This document shows positions 15,320 to 24,870 of a stretch of 64,000 nucleotides of DNA, piece by piece (position 1 is the stretch's first letter; each line of letters opens with the position of its first letter). The translations under genes and the position numbers were made by a program. The DNA lies in contig JAWKSZ010000022.1 of the NCBI GenBank assembly GCA_041402045.1, forward strand, positions 1 through 64,000, written 5' to 3'. Under the pieces are notes generated by a model, which was given only the letters and a program-made list of their open reading frames with translations, did not search any database and was not told where the DNA came from. The stretch is from JAGQRJ01 sp041402045 (GTDB lineage: Bacteria > Planctomycetota > J058).

Positions 15320-16777
15320 GTGAACGCTCCCCCTCGCGGTCTCGACGCCTTCTTCGCCCCCCGCGGGGTCGCGGTGGTCGGCGCCTCGCGTTCGCCCGGC
15401 AAGGTCGGGCACGCGGCGCTCAAGAACCTCCTGTTCGCCGGCAGCGAGGGCGACCGCAGCCAGGGCTTCCAGGGCGCCGTGGTCCCGGTGAACCCCCGCG
15501 GCACGAGCCCGATCCTGGGCCAGTCCCCGGTCGCCTCGGTCGACGCGCTGCCCGAGGGGATCGACCTCGCGGTGTTCGCGATCCCCGCCGCCGACATTCC
15601 GGTGGCCCTCGACCAGGCCGCGCGCCGCGGCGTGCGCGCCGCGGTGATCCTCTCGGCGGGGTTCTTCGAAATGGGCGCCGCCGGGCGCAAGCTCGGCGCG
15701 CAGCTGACCCGGGTCGCCGAGAACACCGGGATCCGCGTGATCGGGCCCAACTGCATGGGGATCTTCGCCGGCGAGACCCAGCTCTCCGCCTCGTTCTACG
15801 GCGCGGCCCCGCACCCCGGCCGCGTGACCCTGATCTCGGAGTCCGGCGCCGTGGCCCAGGCCCTGCTCGAGCAGTCGCGCTGCGAGGCCCTGGGCCTGCG
15901 CAACGTGATCAGCCTCGGCTCCCGGGCGGACGTGAGCGAGGCCGAGCTCCTGCGCTACTTCGGGCGCGACGAGCGCTCGGAGCTGATCGGGGTGCACCTC
16001 GAGACCCTGGACGACGCCCGCGCCTTCCACGACGCGACGCGCGAGGTGTGCCCCAAGAAGCCGATCGTGGTCCTGCGCGGCGGGAGCACCGGGGCCGGGC
16101 ACCGCGCGGCCAAGCTCCACGAGGGCTCCTGGGCCGTGCGCGACCGCGCCATGGAGAGCGCGCTGAGCTACCAGGGCCTGCACCAGGTGCACTCGCTGCC
16201 CGCGTTCCTGGCCTCGCTGCGCACCCTGGCCACCCAGCCCCCGGCCCGCGGGCGGCGGGTGGCGATCGTGACCAACGCCGGCGGCGCGGGGGTCCTCGCC
16301 GCGGACGCGGCCGCCCGCGCCGGCCTCGAGGTGGTCAACCTCCGCCCCGAGACCGTGGCCAAGCTCGCGCAGATCTCGAGCAACCCCCGCTCGCGGGCGA
16401 ACCCGGTGGACCTCCTGGGCGACGCGACCCCCAAGCGCTTCCTCGCGGCGATCGAGGTCGTGGCCTCCGCGCGCGAGGTCGACGCGATCCTGCTCGTGCT
16501 CACCACCCAGCCCATGAGCGACTCCAGCGCGGTCGCCCAACAAGTGTGCGAGTACGCCGGGACCCTGGACAAACCCCTGGTCGCGTCCGTCGTCGGCGCC
16601 GAGAACCAGCTCGTGGAGCGGCTCACCGAGCGCTACGGGGTCCCCGACTTCGTGTTCCCCGAGACCGCGGTCGAGGGGCTCAAGGCCCTGGTCGCGCGGG
16701 GTCAGTATCTGCGCCGGCTGCGCCGCCGCCGCCCCGTCCAGCACCACCGCCGCACCCGCGCGCGCAGCTGGAGCTGA
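15320..16777 (+). CDS. NDP-forming acyl-CoA synthetase alpha-type subunit, no ATP-grasp domain
   Basis: 485 residues. CoA-binding Rossmann domain at about 8-130 (GVAVVGASRSPGKVGHAAL, VPVNPRG), then two flavodoxin-like succinyl-CoA-ligase domains (VTLISESGAVAQALLEQS, RRVAIVTNAGGAGVLAADAA). H267 in KLHEGSWAV aligns with the phosphorylated His of AcdA. The beta (ATP-grasp) part is absent here and in the neighbouring genes, so the active enzyme would need a partner encoded elsewhere. Expected reaction: acyl-CoA + NDP + Pi to acid + NTP + CoA, or the reverse. GTG start with only a weak ribosome site. It is 3 nt upstream of the large kinase gene. Confidence 0.85.
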   Translation: MNAPPRGLDAFFAPRGVAVVGASRSPGKVGHAALKNLLFAGSEGDRSQGFQGAVVPVNPRGTSPILGQSPVASVDALPEGIDLAVFAIPAADIPVALDQAARRGVRAAVILSAGFFEMGAAGRKLGAQLTRVAENTGIRVIGPNCMGIFAGETQLSASFYGAAPHPGRVTLISESGAVAQALLEQSRCEALGLRNVISLGSRADVSEAELLRYFGRDERSELIGVHLETLDDARAFHDATREVCPKKPIVVLRGGSTGAGHRAAKLHEGSWAVRDRAMESALSYQGLHQVHSLPAFLASLRTLATQPPARGRRVAIVTNAGGAGVLAADAAARAGLEVVNLRPETVAKLAQISSNPRSRANPVDLLGDATPKRFLAAIEVVASAREVDAILLVLTTQPMSDSSAVAQQVCEYAGTLDKPLVASVVGAENQLVERLTERYGVPDFVFPETAVEGLKALVARGQYLRRLRRRRPVQHHRRTRARSWS

Positions 16778-16780
16778 GCC

Positions 16781-19700
16781 TTGCAGCAGTTCGCCGACTA
16801 CTGGCTCGAGGCAGAGTTGGCGCGCGGCGGCATGGGCGTCGTGTATCGGGCCCGGCACCTGCCCTCGGGTCGGGCCTGCGCGCTCAAGGTCGTGCTCAGC
16901 GGCAACCGCGCCTCGCCGGCGCAGATCCACCGCTTCAAGCGCGAGGCCCTGGCCCAGGCGAGCCTGGTGCACCCGCACATCCTGCGGATCTTCGACGGCG
17001 GCGAGGTCGAAGGCACGCTCTACTTCTCCATGGAGCTGGCCGAGGGCGGCGACCTCTCGGTGGCGGAAGACTGGGCCCTGCCGCGCAAGGTCGAGGTCGT
17101 GGCCAAGCTCGCCCGCGCCCTGGGCTACGCCCACGAGCAGGGCTACGTGCACCGCGACCTCAAGCCCGCGAACGTGCTCATGACCCCCGAGGGCGAGCCC
17201 AAGCTCACCGACTTCGGGCTCACCAAGCGCCTCGACAGCACCACGCTCCTGACCCAGGAGGGCGCGCTCATGGGCACGCCCTACTACATGTCCCCCGAGC
17301 AGGCCCAGGGCAAGGGCAACCAGGTCGGCCCGCCGAGCGACGTGTTCTCGCTCGGGGTCCTGCTCTACCACCTGGTGACGGGGCAGCTCCCCTTCGCCGG
17401 GGACACCACGGTCCAGCTCCTCAGCCAGATCGTGAGCACCGATCAGGACCCGCTGTTGAACCACGGCGTGCGCGATCCGCGGCTGGAGCTGATCCTGTGC
17501 AAGGCCCTGGAGAAGGACCCCGAGAGCCGCTACCCCGACGGGACGGCGGTGGCCGAGGACCTCGAGCGCTGGCTGCGAGGCGAGGACCCCACCGCGTCGC
17601 GCGCGAGCAGCTTCAGCCGGATCGCCAAGAAGGCGGTCGAGCACAAGACCGCGGCGAGCGTGATCGTGCTCATGGTCGTCGCCTCCTTGCTCGTCGTCGG
17701 CGCGATCGGCGGCGCCGTGGCCTACGCCTTCGCCCGCGCCGAGGCCCAGGCCGCCGCCGCCCGCTGGCGCGTGGACGCCAAGGCCCAGGCCCGGGAGCTC
17801 GAGCAGGCCGCGAGCCTGGGCCCGGATCGGCTCCCGGCGTTGATCGCCGCGCGGGAGGCGGCCCGGGCCCACCTCGCCCAGGAGCCCGAGGCCGACGCCG
17901 ACGCCGACCCCGCCGACCGCGAGGCCCTGGAGGCGGCGCTGCGCGCGGCCTGGCTGCGCGAGCTCGAGCACGCCCTGGCCCTGGGCACCGTCGGCGGCCG
18001 GGAGCACGCCCGCGCCTCCCTCGACGCCGCCGGGGCTGCGCTCCCCGCCGACGACCTGGCCCAGGTCGAGCTGCGCCTGCGCGCGGCCGCTGGCCTGCCC
18101 GCCGAGGGCTGGTCCGCGGTCCAGGCCCTGCGGAGCGCCGATCAGACCCCGAGCGCCGAGGCCCTGGAGGCGGCCCTCCGCGACCCAGCGACGGTGGAGC
18201 CCGCCCGCCGCGCCCAGGGCGCCCGGCTGGCGCGAGCCGGGCAGCGCCAGGCCGCGCGAGACGCCTGGGCGCCGCTGCTCGAGGGTCGCGACCCCGGCGC
18301 GCTGTGCGCTCTGGCCCGGGTGGCGTTCGCCTGCGGCGACGGGCCGACCGCCCTGGCGGCCTACGAGCGCGCGCTGAGCGTCGACCCCAGCGCTGGCGCC
18401 GCGGGCCTGGAGCTGGCGGGCTGCGCCCCCCGCGTCGGCGGATTCCACGCCGCGAAGCTGGCCCTGGCGCGCGCCGCCGCGACCCCCGACCTCGACCTCG
18501 CCCGCGCGCCTGGCCTCGGAGCGCGACCCCCGCGCCCTGGAGGCCGACGCCCTGCCCCGGAGGCCGCGGCGACCCCGCTCCTGCGCGCCGACCTCCAGCC
18601 GAACGGCGCGGCCCCCACGCTCAGGTGCCCGGGCTCAGCGGTCGCGCGGCCCACGCGCGCTGGCTGGCCGAGCACGGGGACCCCGCCGGCGCGCGGGAGG
18701 CGTTGGCCGAGCTGGGCCTGCTCCTCGGGGGCCGCGCCCGGGGGCGGAGCCGCCGCCCCCCTCGTGGGGCGCGCCCTGCGCGACCTGGCCGCGGCCGAGC
18801 TCGCCCTCGAGGCCCGTGAGCCCGCGGCCCACGCGCTCGAGGTGCGCTGCGCGCCGACCCCGCGACCTCGAGGCCCACGCGCTGCGCCTGCGCGTGGAGC
18901 CCGCCTTGCCGGCGGTCGCCGACGCCTGCGCCGCCGCCGCCCGGGCCGAGCTCGCGACCCTCGACTCGGCCCTCGGGCGCGGGGTGTTCCTGACCCGCGC
19001 CGCCCGCGCCGCGGCCTACCAACGCGAGGTCCCCCCACCCGAGGTCGAGGCCGCGGCCTTCCTGCGGCGCGGCACCCTCGGCGCTCCGGCGCTGGCCGCG
19101 CTGCTCGCGGACCTCGGGCAGGCCGACCCCGCCCCCCTGGCCTCGGCCTGGGTCCCCCTCGTGCCCCGCGGCGACGCCAAGGCCCGCGAGGCGGCGCAGG
19201 CCCGCGCCCAGGACTCGGTCGGCGTCTCCGACGAGCGCGAGAAGGTCGAGATCCTGGCGGAGGCCGTAGCCCTCGACCCCCACGACGTGCGCCTGCGCTT
19301 CAGCTACGCCCGCGCCGGGCGGCGGATCCAGCACTCCTTGCCCTGCTACCGCTGGCACGTGGAGGGCCTGGCCGTCGCCCCCTACTCGGCGCTCATGCTC
19401 CTGATCAGCTTCCGCGAGAACTGGGGGCTAGGCGCCACCGGCGGCAGCGAGCCCGACGCCGACACCCGGGCGTTCCTGGCCGAGGACCCCGACGACCCCA
19501 CGCGTCAGATCATCCGCCTGTTCTGCCGCTACCACGCCCTGCTCTACCCCGACGCCGACGCCCCCCCCTGGGGCGAGCCCGCGACCCCGGCCGAGGTGAT
19601 CCGCGCCCTCGACGCGATCCTCGCGCGCGACGCCCGCTTCTACGGGCTGTTGTTCCTGCGCGCCCACCTGCTCGAGCTGGCGGACGCTCCGGAGGACGCG

Positions 19701-19982
19701 GACCGCGAGCTGAAGCTGGCCTTCACCCTCGGCGGGGCCAAGCCCACCGGGACCTACCCCCTGGAGGACCCGGTGTGGGGCCAGCTCTACCAGGTGTGGA
19801 TCCAGGCGACCCAGCGCCCGCGCCAGGCGCACCAGATCCTGCGTCAGATCTCGTCGCTCCCGGTGGAGCGCGAGACCGCCGCCGGGAGGCTGGGCAGGTT
19901 CCTCCTGCAGGACCCGCACATGGGCACCTTGCGCGAGGACCCGATCCTGGAGCGTCTGCTGGACAACCTCCAGACGCGCTAG
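16781..19982 (+). CDS. Membrane Ser/Thr protein kinase with TPR-like extracytoplasmic region; frameshift cluster
   Basis: Active Hanks-type kinase at about 7-270: glycine loop LARGGMGVVYRA, K36 in ALKVV, HRDLKPANV, DFGLTKR, SPEQAQ. One transmembrane helix at about 290-315 (VIVLMVVASLLVVGAIGG) is followed by a helical, TPR-like region to a final LLDNLQTR at 19982. The coding frame changes at least five times between about 18505 and 18870: RLASERDPRALEADALP, EAAATPLLRADLQP, AAHARWLAEHGDPAG and RDLAAAELALEA are each in a different frame from their neighbour. Then the frame is stable to the end. The kinase and the C-terminal third are intact. TTG start with GGAG 8 nt upstream, 3 nt after the acyl-CoA synthetase gene. 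The break may be assembly error or early decay. Confidence 0.8.
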
Positions 19983-20005
19983 CCGGTCTCTCGGGTCCGC
20001 TCCGG

Positions 20006-20932
20006 CTAGACCTGTCCGCGATCCTCGTCGATCCGCCGCGAGGCCTCGAACAGGATCGTGGTCAGGGGGCGCGTCAGCGGGCGCTCCACGGGGTCGGGGG
20101 GCCCCCCCGAGAAGGCGAAGGTCCCGGACTTCAGGCCGAGCATGGCGAAGATCGCCTCCTCGCCCTCGAGGGACCCGAGCTTGGCCGAGTGCGGGCTCCC
20201 GCGGCGCACGGTGAGCGCGCCCTCGCCGTGCTCCGAGCGCACCCGCAGCGTGCCGGTCTTGCCGTTGAACTCGAGGCCCTGCAGGACCTCGACCAACATG
20301 CCGTGGGCCAAGGAGCCCATGAGCTCGACGGTGCCCTGCTGCGCGCGGAAGGGCGTGAGGTCCAGGGGCTGGGTCTTCTCCTCGTGGTGCTCCACCCCGC
20401 GGCTGAGGTCGGCGGGCTTGATCCGCACGTCGTAGGGCCCGAGGGTCAAGGTGTCCCCGACCTCGAGCTCCACGACCCCGATCGCGGTCCGCCCGTTCAC
20501 CAGGGACCCGTAGGACGAGGAGTCCTCGTAGAGCAGCGTGCTACCCCGGACCCTCACGGTCCCGTGCACGCGGGAGACCGTCTTGTGCGGCAGGATCAGG
20601 TCGCAGTCGCGGCTGCGCCCCAGGGTGACCTTGGTCAGCGGGCCCAGGGCGATCGGCGGCAGCGCCTCGCACGAGAGCCAGGCGACGACCTCGTCGGTCA
20701 CCATGGGCTGACGCCCCGACTCCGGCGACCCAGGGGGGTCCGAGGTCGAGAACTTGTTGGTGTCGTTGAGCGGCGGCGGGGTCAGCCCCGCCACGGTCTC
20801 CAGGTCCTCGGGAGAGAGCGCGCTCACGGCGTGGGTGACCAAGCCCAGCTCGACCCCGCACGCCAGACAGCGCGAGGCGCTCTCCAGGTTGGGGAACTTG
20901 CACTCAGGACAGGGCAGGACGGACTTGGCCAC
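20006..20932 (-). CDS. Zinc ribbon - FHA - PATAN (DUF4388) signalling protein
   Basis: 308 residues with three modules. A zinc ribbon at 8-25 (CPECKFPN..CLACG). An FHA domain at about 100-175 (VTLGRSRDCDLILP, KTVSRVHG, SSSYGSLVNGRT), in which the usual N of SxxNG is replaced, so phosphopeptide binding may be altered. A DUF4388/PATAN domain at about 205-300 (LAHGMLVEVLQGLEFNGKTG, TLRVRSEHGEGALTVRRG, SGTFAFSGGPPDPVERPL). It joins the two recognition modules seen separately in neighbouring genes. GTG at 20932 with AGGGA upstream. It is convergent with the large kinase gene, a plausible but unproven partner. Confidence 0.85.
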   Translation of the reverse strand: MAKSVLPCPECKFPNLESASRCLACGVELGLVTHAVSALSPEDLETVAGLTPPPLNDTNKFSTSDPPGSPESGRQPMVTDEVVAWLSCEALPPIALGPLTKVTLGRSRDCDLILPHKTVSRVHGTVRVRGSTLLYEDSSSYGSLVNGRTAIGVVELEVGDTLTLGPYDVRIKPADLSRGVEHHEEKTQPLDLTPFRAQQGTVELMGSLAHGMLVEVLQGLEFNGKTGTLRVRSEHGEGALTVRRGSPHSAKLGSLEGEEAIFAMLGLKSGTFAFSGGPPDPVERPLTRPLTTILFEASRRIDEDRGQV

Positions 20933-21061
20933 GATCCCTGCATGCTACTCCTTCCCGCTCGCAGGGCCAGCAAGTGTGGCGGGGCACCGGGTCCCGGGCT
21001 CCCCCCTGTGGGTCCCAGGGCGTAGGGTGGCGGCCCGGTCGCGCGCGGCCGGCGAGGCTCC

Positions 21062-24000
21062 ATGGTCGACCCCACCCCCGCTCAAACCGAGGCGATCCGC
21101 GCCCGCGAGCAGGACGTGTGCGTCTCGGCCGGCGCCGGCTCGGGGAAGACCTTCGTGCTCACCGAGCGCTTCGTGGGTCTGGTGGAGGACGGGCTGCGCC
21201 CCGAGTCGATCCTCACGATCACCTTCACCGAGAAGGCCGCCCGCGAAATGTCGCGCCGGATCGGGCGGGCCCTGGGCGCGGGCCAGCGCGGGGTCGAGGG
21301 CGGCTGGATCTCCACGATCCACGGCTTCTGCGCGCGGGTGCTGCGCGAGCACGCGCTGGAGGCCGGGGTCGACCCCGCCTTCGGCGTGCTGAGCGAGGTC
21401 CCCGCCGCGCGCCTGCGCCACGGCGCGTTCCTCGAGGCTCAGCGCGGGTTCCGCCTGGAGCAGCCCGGGGCCTACGACGCGCTGGTCGGCCACGTCGCCT
21501 GGGGGCGCGACCGCGACGGCGCGACCTCGGTCCGCCGCCGGGTGTTCGAGCTCTACGACCAGATCCGCGCGAGCGGCGCCGAGGTCCTCCCGCCGGAGCT
21601 CGTGCCCCCCGCCCAGGGGCCGTCCTTCGACGCGGCCCTCGACCGCTTGACCGCGGCCCTCGAGGCCTACGGCCACGCGGTCTCCGCCGGCCCGCGCACG
21701 TCCCAGCTCGCGCGGCAGGCGCGGCGGATCGGCGCGCTCGCGGGGGAGGTCGGCGAGGCCGACGTCTCGCGCTTCGACGTCAAGGTCTACCACGCCCTGG
21801 GCGACCTCGTGGACGCCGCCCGCGGCGGCGGCGAGCTGGGGGTCGAGCTCGAGGCCCTGCGCGCGGCGGCGGAGCGCGCGGCCGGCGCCTACGCCGAGGC
21901 CCCCGCCCGCGAGCTGGGGCGCGGGCTGCTCGACCTCCTGTGGCGCTTCCACCGCGCCTTCAGCGCGCGCAAGGAGCGCCAGAGCCTGCTCGACTTCAAC
22001 GACCTCGAGGCCCGCACCCGGACCCTGCTCCGCGAGCGCGTCGACGTGCGCGAGGCGCTCCAGCGCCGGTTCAAGGCGCTGCTCGTGGACGAGTTCCAGG
22101 ACACCAGCCGCCTGCAGCAGGAGCTGGTCGACCTGATCCGCACCCCCGGCGCGCTGTTCGTGGTCGGCGACGTGAAGCAGAGCATTTACGGGTTCCGCGC
22201 GGCGGAGGTGCGGGGCATGCTCGGCGAGCAAGAGCGGATCCGCGAGCAAGGCGGGACGCTGGTCGAGCTCGACCGCTCGTTCCGCACCCGGCCCGAGGTG
22301 CTCGACTTCGTGGACGACGTGTTCTCCGCCTGCTGGGCCGAGCCCGGGAGCGAGGTCCCCCACCAGCGCCTGGAGGCCGGGCTCGCGTTCCCCGAGAAGA
22401 CGGCGCCCTCGGTCGAGCTCGTGATCGGGCGCGGGGAGAGCCTCGAGCGCGCCCGCGAGCAGGAGGCCGCCGCGGTCGCCGGCCGCCTGGCGACCTTGAT
22501 CGAGGAGCGGCGGCTGGTGGGCACGAACCCCCTGCGCCCGGAGTCCTTCGAGCGCGCGCTGCGCTACGGGGACTGCGCGGTGCTGCTCCCGGCCACCACC
22601 GCGTTCCGCTTCTACGAACGCGCGTTCCGCGAGCGCGGGATCCCCTACACCGTGGCCAGCGGCCGCGGGTTCTACGCCAACCGCGAGGTGCTGGACGCGG
22701 TGCTCCTGCTGCGGGTGGTCGCCGACGCCCACGCCGACCTGGCGGTGGTCGCGCTCCTGCGCTCGCCGGTGGCCGGGGTCAGCGACGACGGCCTGGCGCG
22801 GCTCGGGTTGCTGCGGGGGCACCGCGAGCCCTGGTTCGACGTGCTCGCGCGGGCCGCCGAGGCCGGGCTCTCGGAGCTCGACCTCGAGCGCGCGCGCTTC
22901 GCCCACGAGCTCGTGCTGCGCCTGCGCGAGCTGCGCGGGCGCGAGCGGGTGCGCGACCTGCTGGAGGAGGCGCTGACCCTCAGCGGGCTGTGGGACGGGA
23001 GCCTGCTGCGCCACGAGGACCCGCGGGGCTACGCCAACCTGCACAAGCTCCTGGGGATCGTGGAGGACCTCGAGCGCGAGGGGGTCAGCGGGCCGGGGGA
23101 GGTCGCCGAGGTGCTCGAGGAGCTGCGGCTCTCGGGGGCGCGGGAGGCCGAGGCCAACCTCGCCAGCGACGACGAGGACGCGGTGCGCCTGCTCACCGTC
23201 CACGCCTCCAAGGGCCTGGAGTGGCCCCTGGTCGTGGTCGGGGACCTGGGGCGCTACGCCCCCAGCGCGCGGGAGCCGATCCTCTACGACACCGAGACCG
23301 GCTGTGTGCTCCCGAACCTGCGCGACCCCGAGCGCCCGCACAAGGCGATCACCGCCTGGACCCACACCGAGCTCTCCGAGGTCAGCGCCGCGCGCCGGCG
23401 CGAGGAGTCGAAGCGCCTGCTCTACGTGGCCCTGACCCGGGCCCAGGACCACCTGCTCCAGGCCGGGGCCGAGGGCACGAGCAGCCGCCGCAGCGGCGAC
23501 TGGCTGCGCTGGGTGCGCGCGCCGCTGGCGGGGGTCGCCCGCGAGGGCGACCCGGCGCCCCGCAGCTTCGACGCCGCCGCCGGGGGCGAGGTGCAGGTCG
23601 TGCCCTCCCGCAGCGGCGTGGCCGTGCGCCGCTGCGACGTGGCCGAGGAGCGCGAGGGTCCCCTGGTCGGCGCCCGGGGTCCCCTCGCCGGCGCCGTCCC
23701 CGCCCTCGACGGCCGCGGGCGGCACGCGCTGAGCCACGGACACCTGCCCGCCTGGCCCGAGGACGCGCCGGAGGTCGCCGCCGAGGCCGAGCGCCGGGTG
23801 CTCGCGGCCGACGCGCCGCTCCCCGAGCTCGACTCCGGCGCCTCGGTCTACACCGTGAGCGAGGTCCTGACCTGGAGCCGCTGTCCGCGGCGCGCGCTGT
23901 TCGAGCACGTGCTGGGAGAGGACGACCCCTGGCGCCCGCCGAGCGGAGGCGGCGGCGGCGACGTGCCCGCCGACGCCCTGGGGGTGTTCGTGCACGAGCT

Positions 24001-24604
24001 CCTGGCCAGCGGGGTCCGCCCGCGGCCGCAGCTCCTGGCCCGGCTGGAGCAGCTCGCGCTCCCGCGCTGGGTGCCGCCCCACGCGCTGGAGGAGGGGGTC
24101 GACCACGCGCTGCGCCTGGTCCAGGGCTTCGAGCGCTCGCCCCTCGGACAACGCGCCGCCGCCGCCGACGAGGTGCGCCGCGAGCCGCCGTTCCTGGTGC
24201 GGGTCGAGCTCGCCGGCGGAGCGCGGGTCTTGCTGCGCGGGACCCCCGACCTCCTGTTCCGCGAAGGCGAGCGCTGGACGCTGGTCGACTACAAGTCCGG
24301 AGACCTGACCGCCCTCGAGGTGCCCGCGCGGCTGGAGTCCGACCGGGTGCAGCTCCAGCTCTACGCGCTGGCCCTGGCCGAGGGCGGGCTCGAGCTCGCG
24401 GAGGCCAGGGTGGCGTACCTCGCCGCCGAGATCGACGCCGCGGTGCCGGTCGGCCCCGACGTCCGCGCCGAGACCCGCGCGCTGCTCGCCGACTTCGTGG
24501 ACGCGCGCCGCGCCCTCGAGCTCCCGCCGCGCCCAGGCCCCCTGTGCGCGCGCTGCCCGCATACCCCGCATTGCCCCGAAGGCGCGCGCGCCGTCGAGGG
24601 CTGA
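21062..24604 (+). CDS. AddA-type UvrD/Rep helicase with C-terminal PD-(D/E)XK nuclease
   Basis: 1180 residues, the usual AddA size. Helicase motifs: Q-motif PTPAQTEAI, Walker A SAGAGSGKTFVLTER, TITFTEKAAREM, DEFQDTS (about 343), GDVKQSIYGFRAAEV, LTVHASKGLEWPLVVV, ESKRLLYVALTRAQDHLL. The nuclease near 1060-1090 has GTPDLLF then WTLVDYKSGD. C-terminal cysteines CARCPHTPHC may be part of an Fe-S or structural site. Role: DNA end resection and recombinational repair, normally with AddB. No addB is adjacent, unlike most bacteria. ATG at 21062. The gene stands alone on its strand. Confidence 0.9.
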   Translation: MVDPTPAQTEAIRAREQDVCVSAGAGSGKTFVLTERFVGLVEDGLRPESILTITFTEKAAREMSRRIGRALGAGQRGVEGGWISTIHGFCARVLREHALEAGVDPAFGVLSEVPAARLRHGAFLEAQRGFRLEQPGAYDALVGHVAWGRDRDGATSVRRRVFELYDQIRASGAEVLPPELVPPAQGPSFDAALDRLTAALEAYGHAVSAGPRTSQLARQARRIGALAGEVGEADVSRFDVKVYHALGDLVDAARGGGELGVELEALRAAAERAAGAYAEAPARELGRGLLDLLWRFHRAFSARKERQSLLDFNDLEARTRTLLRERVDVREALQRRFKALLVDEFQDTSRLQQELVDLIRTPGALFVVGDVKQSIYGFRAAEVRGMLGEQERIREQGGTLVELDRSFRTRPEVLDFVDDVFSACWAEPGSEVPHQRLEAGLAFPEKTAPSVELVIGRGESLERAREQEAAAVAGRLATLIEERRLVGTNPLRPESFERALRYGDCAVLLPATTAFRFYERAFRERGIPYTVASGRGFYANREVLDAVLLLRVVADAHADLAVVALLRSPVAGVSDDGLARLGLLRGHREPWFDVLARAAEAGLSELDLERARFAHELVLRLRELRGRERVRDLLEEALTLSGLWDGSLLRHEDPRGYANLHKLLGIVEDLEREGVSGPGEVAEVLEELRLSGAREAEANLASDDEDAVRLLTVHASKGLEWPLVVVGDLGRYAPSAREPILYDTETGCVLPNLRDPERPHKAITAWTHTELSEVSAARRREESKRLLYVALTRAQDHLLQAGAEGTSSRRSGDWLRWVRAPLAGVAREGDPAPRSFDAAAGGEVQVVPSRSGVAVRRCDVAEEREGPLVGARGPLAGAVPALDGRGRHALSHGHLPAWPEDAPEVAAEAERRVLAADAPLPELDSGASVYTVSEVLTWSRCPRRALFEHVLGEDDPWRPPSGGGGGDVPADALGVFVHELLASGVRPRPQLLARLEQLALPRWVPPHALEEGVDHALRLVQGFERSPLGQRAAAADEVRREPPFLVRVELAGGARVLLRGTPDLLFREGERWTLVDYKSGDLTALEVPARLESDRVQLQLYALALAEGGLELAEARVAYLAAEIDAAVPVGPDVRAETRALLADFVDARRALELPPRPGPLCARCPHTPHCPEGARAVEG

Positions 24605-24870
24605 GCGGATACCGCGCACGTCGGGCGCAGTGTTCGTCTCGTGCGCGCAACCTGAGACGACAGCGTGAAACGCGCGATGCCAGGTTCGAGGGTTAGCGCG
24701 CGGCACGGCCCTCGCAATGCAGGACCTCAACGAGCGAGGGCGCGTCACCCAACCCTTCCTCCGATCCTTCCTTCCCACTGACGCGCGCGAGCCACGAACC
24801 TTCCCTTCCTTCCTTCCAGCGCGCGAGCTCGGCCCGATCCGGCCGAGCTCGCGTTGCGTACGGCGCTGCC
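24605..24870. other. Intergenic region between convergent genes with two hairpins
   Basis: No gene is supported. It contains an inverted repeat TCGTCTC/GAGACGA (24634-24662), a pyrimidine-rich stretch with repeated CCTTCCTT (24765-24818) and the perfect hairpin annotated at 24823-24852. Confidence 0.6.
24823..24852. terminator. Perfect 12-bp hairpin between convergent genes
   Basis: GCGAGCTCGGCC, a 6-nt loop, then GGCCGAGCTCGC. It lies between the 3' ends of the AddA-like gene and the 24871 gene and could terminate both. There is no U-tract on either strand. Confidence 0.5.

Noticed and set aside
15290..18448. 1052-codon minus-strand open frame opposite the acyl-CoA synthetase and kinase genes
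   Set aside because: The plus-strand frames contain clear CoA-ligase and kinase motifs; the antisense product is low-complexity with no family features.
24634..24720. Possible tRNA-like element (GGTTCGAGGGTTA near 24684)
   Set aside because: The T-loop-like string has no matching acceptor, D-arm or anticodon stem around it.
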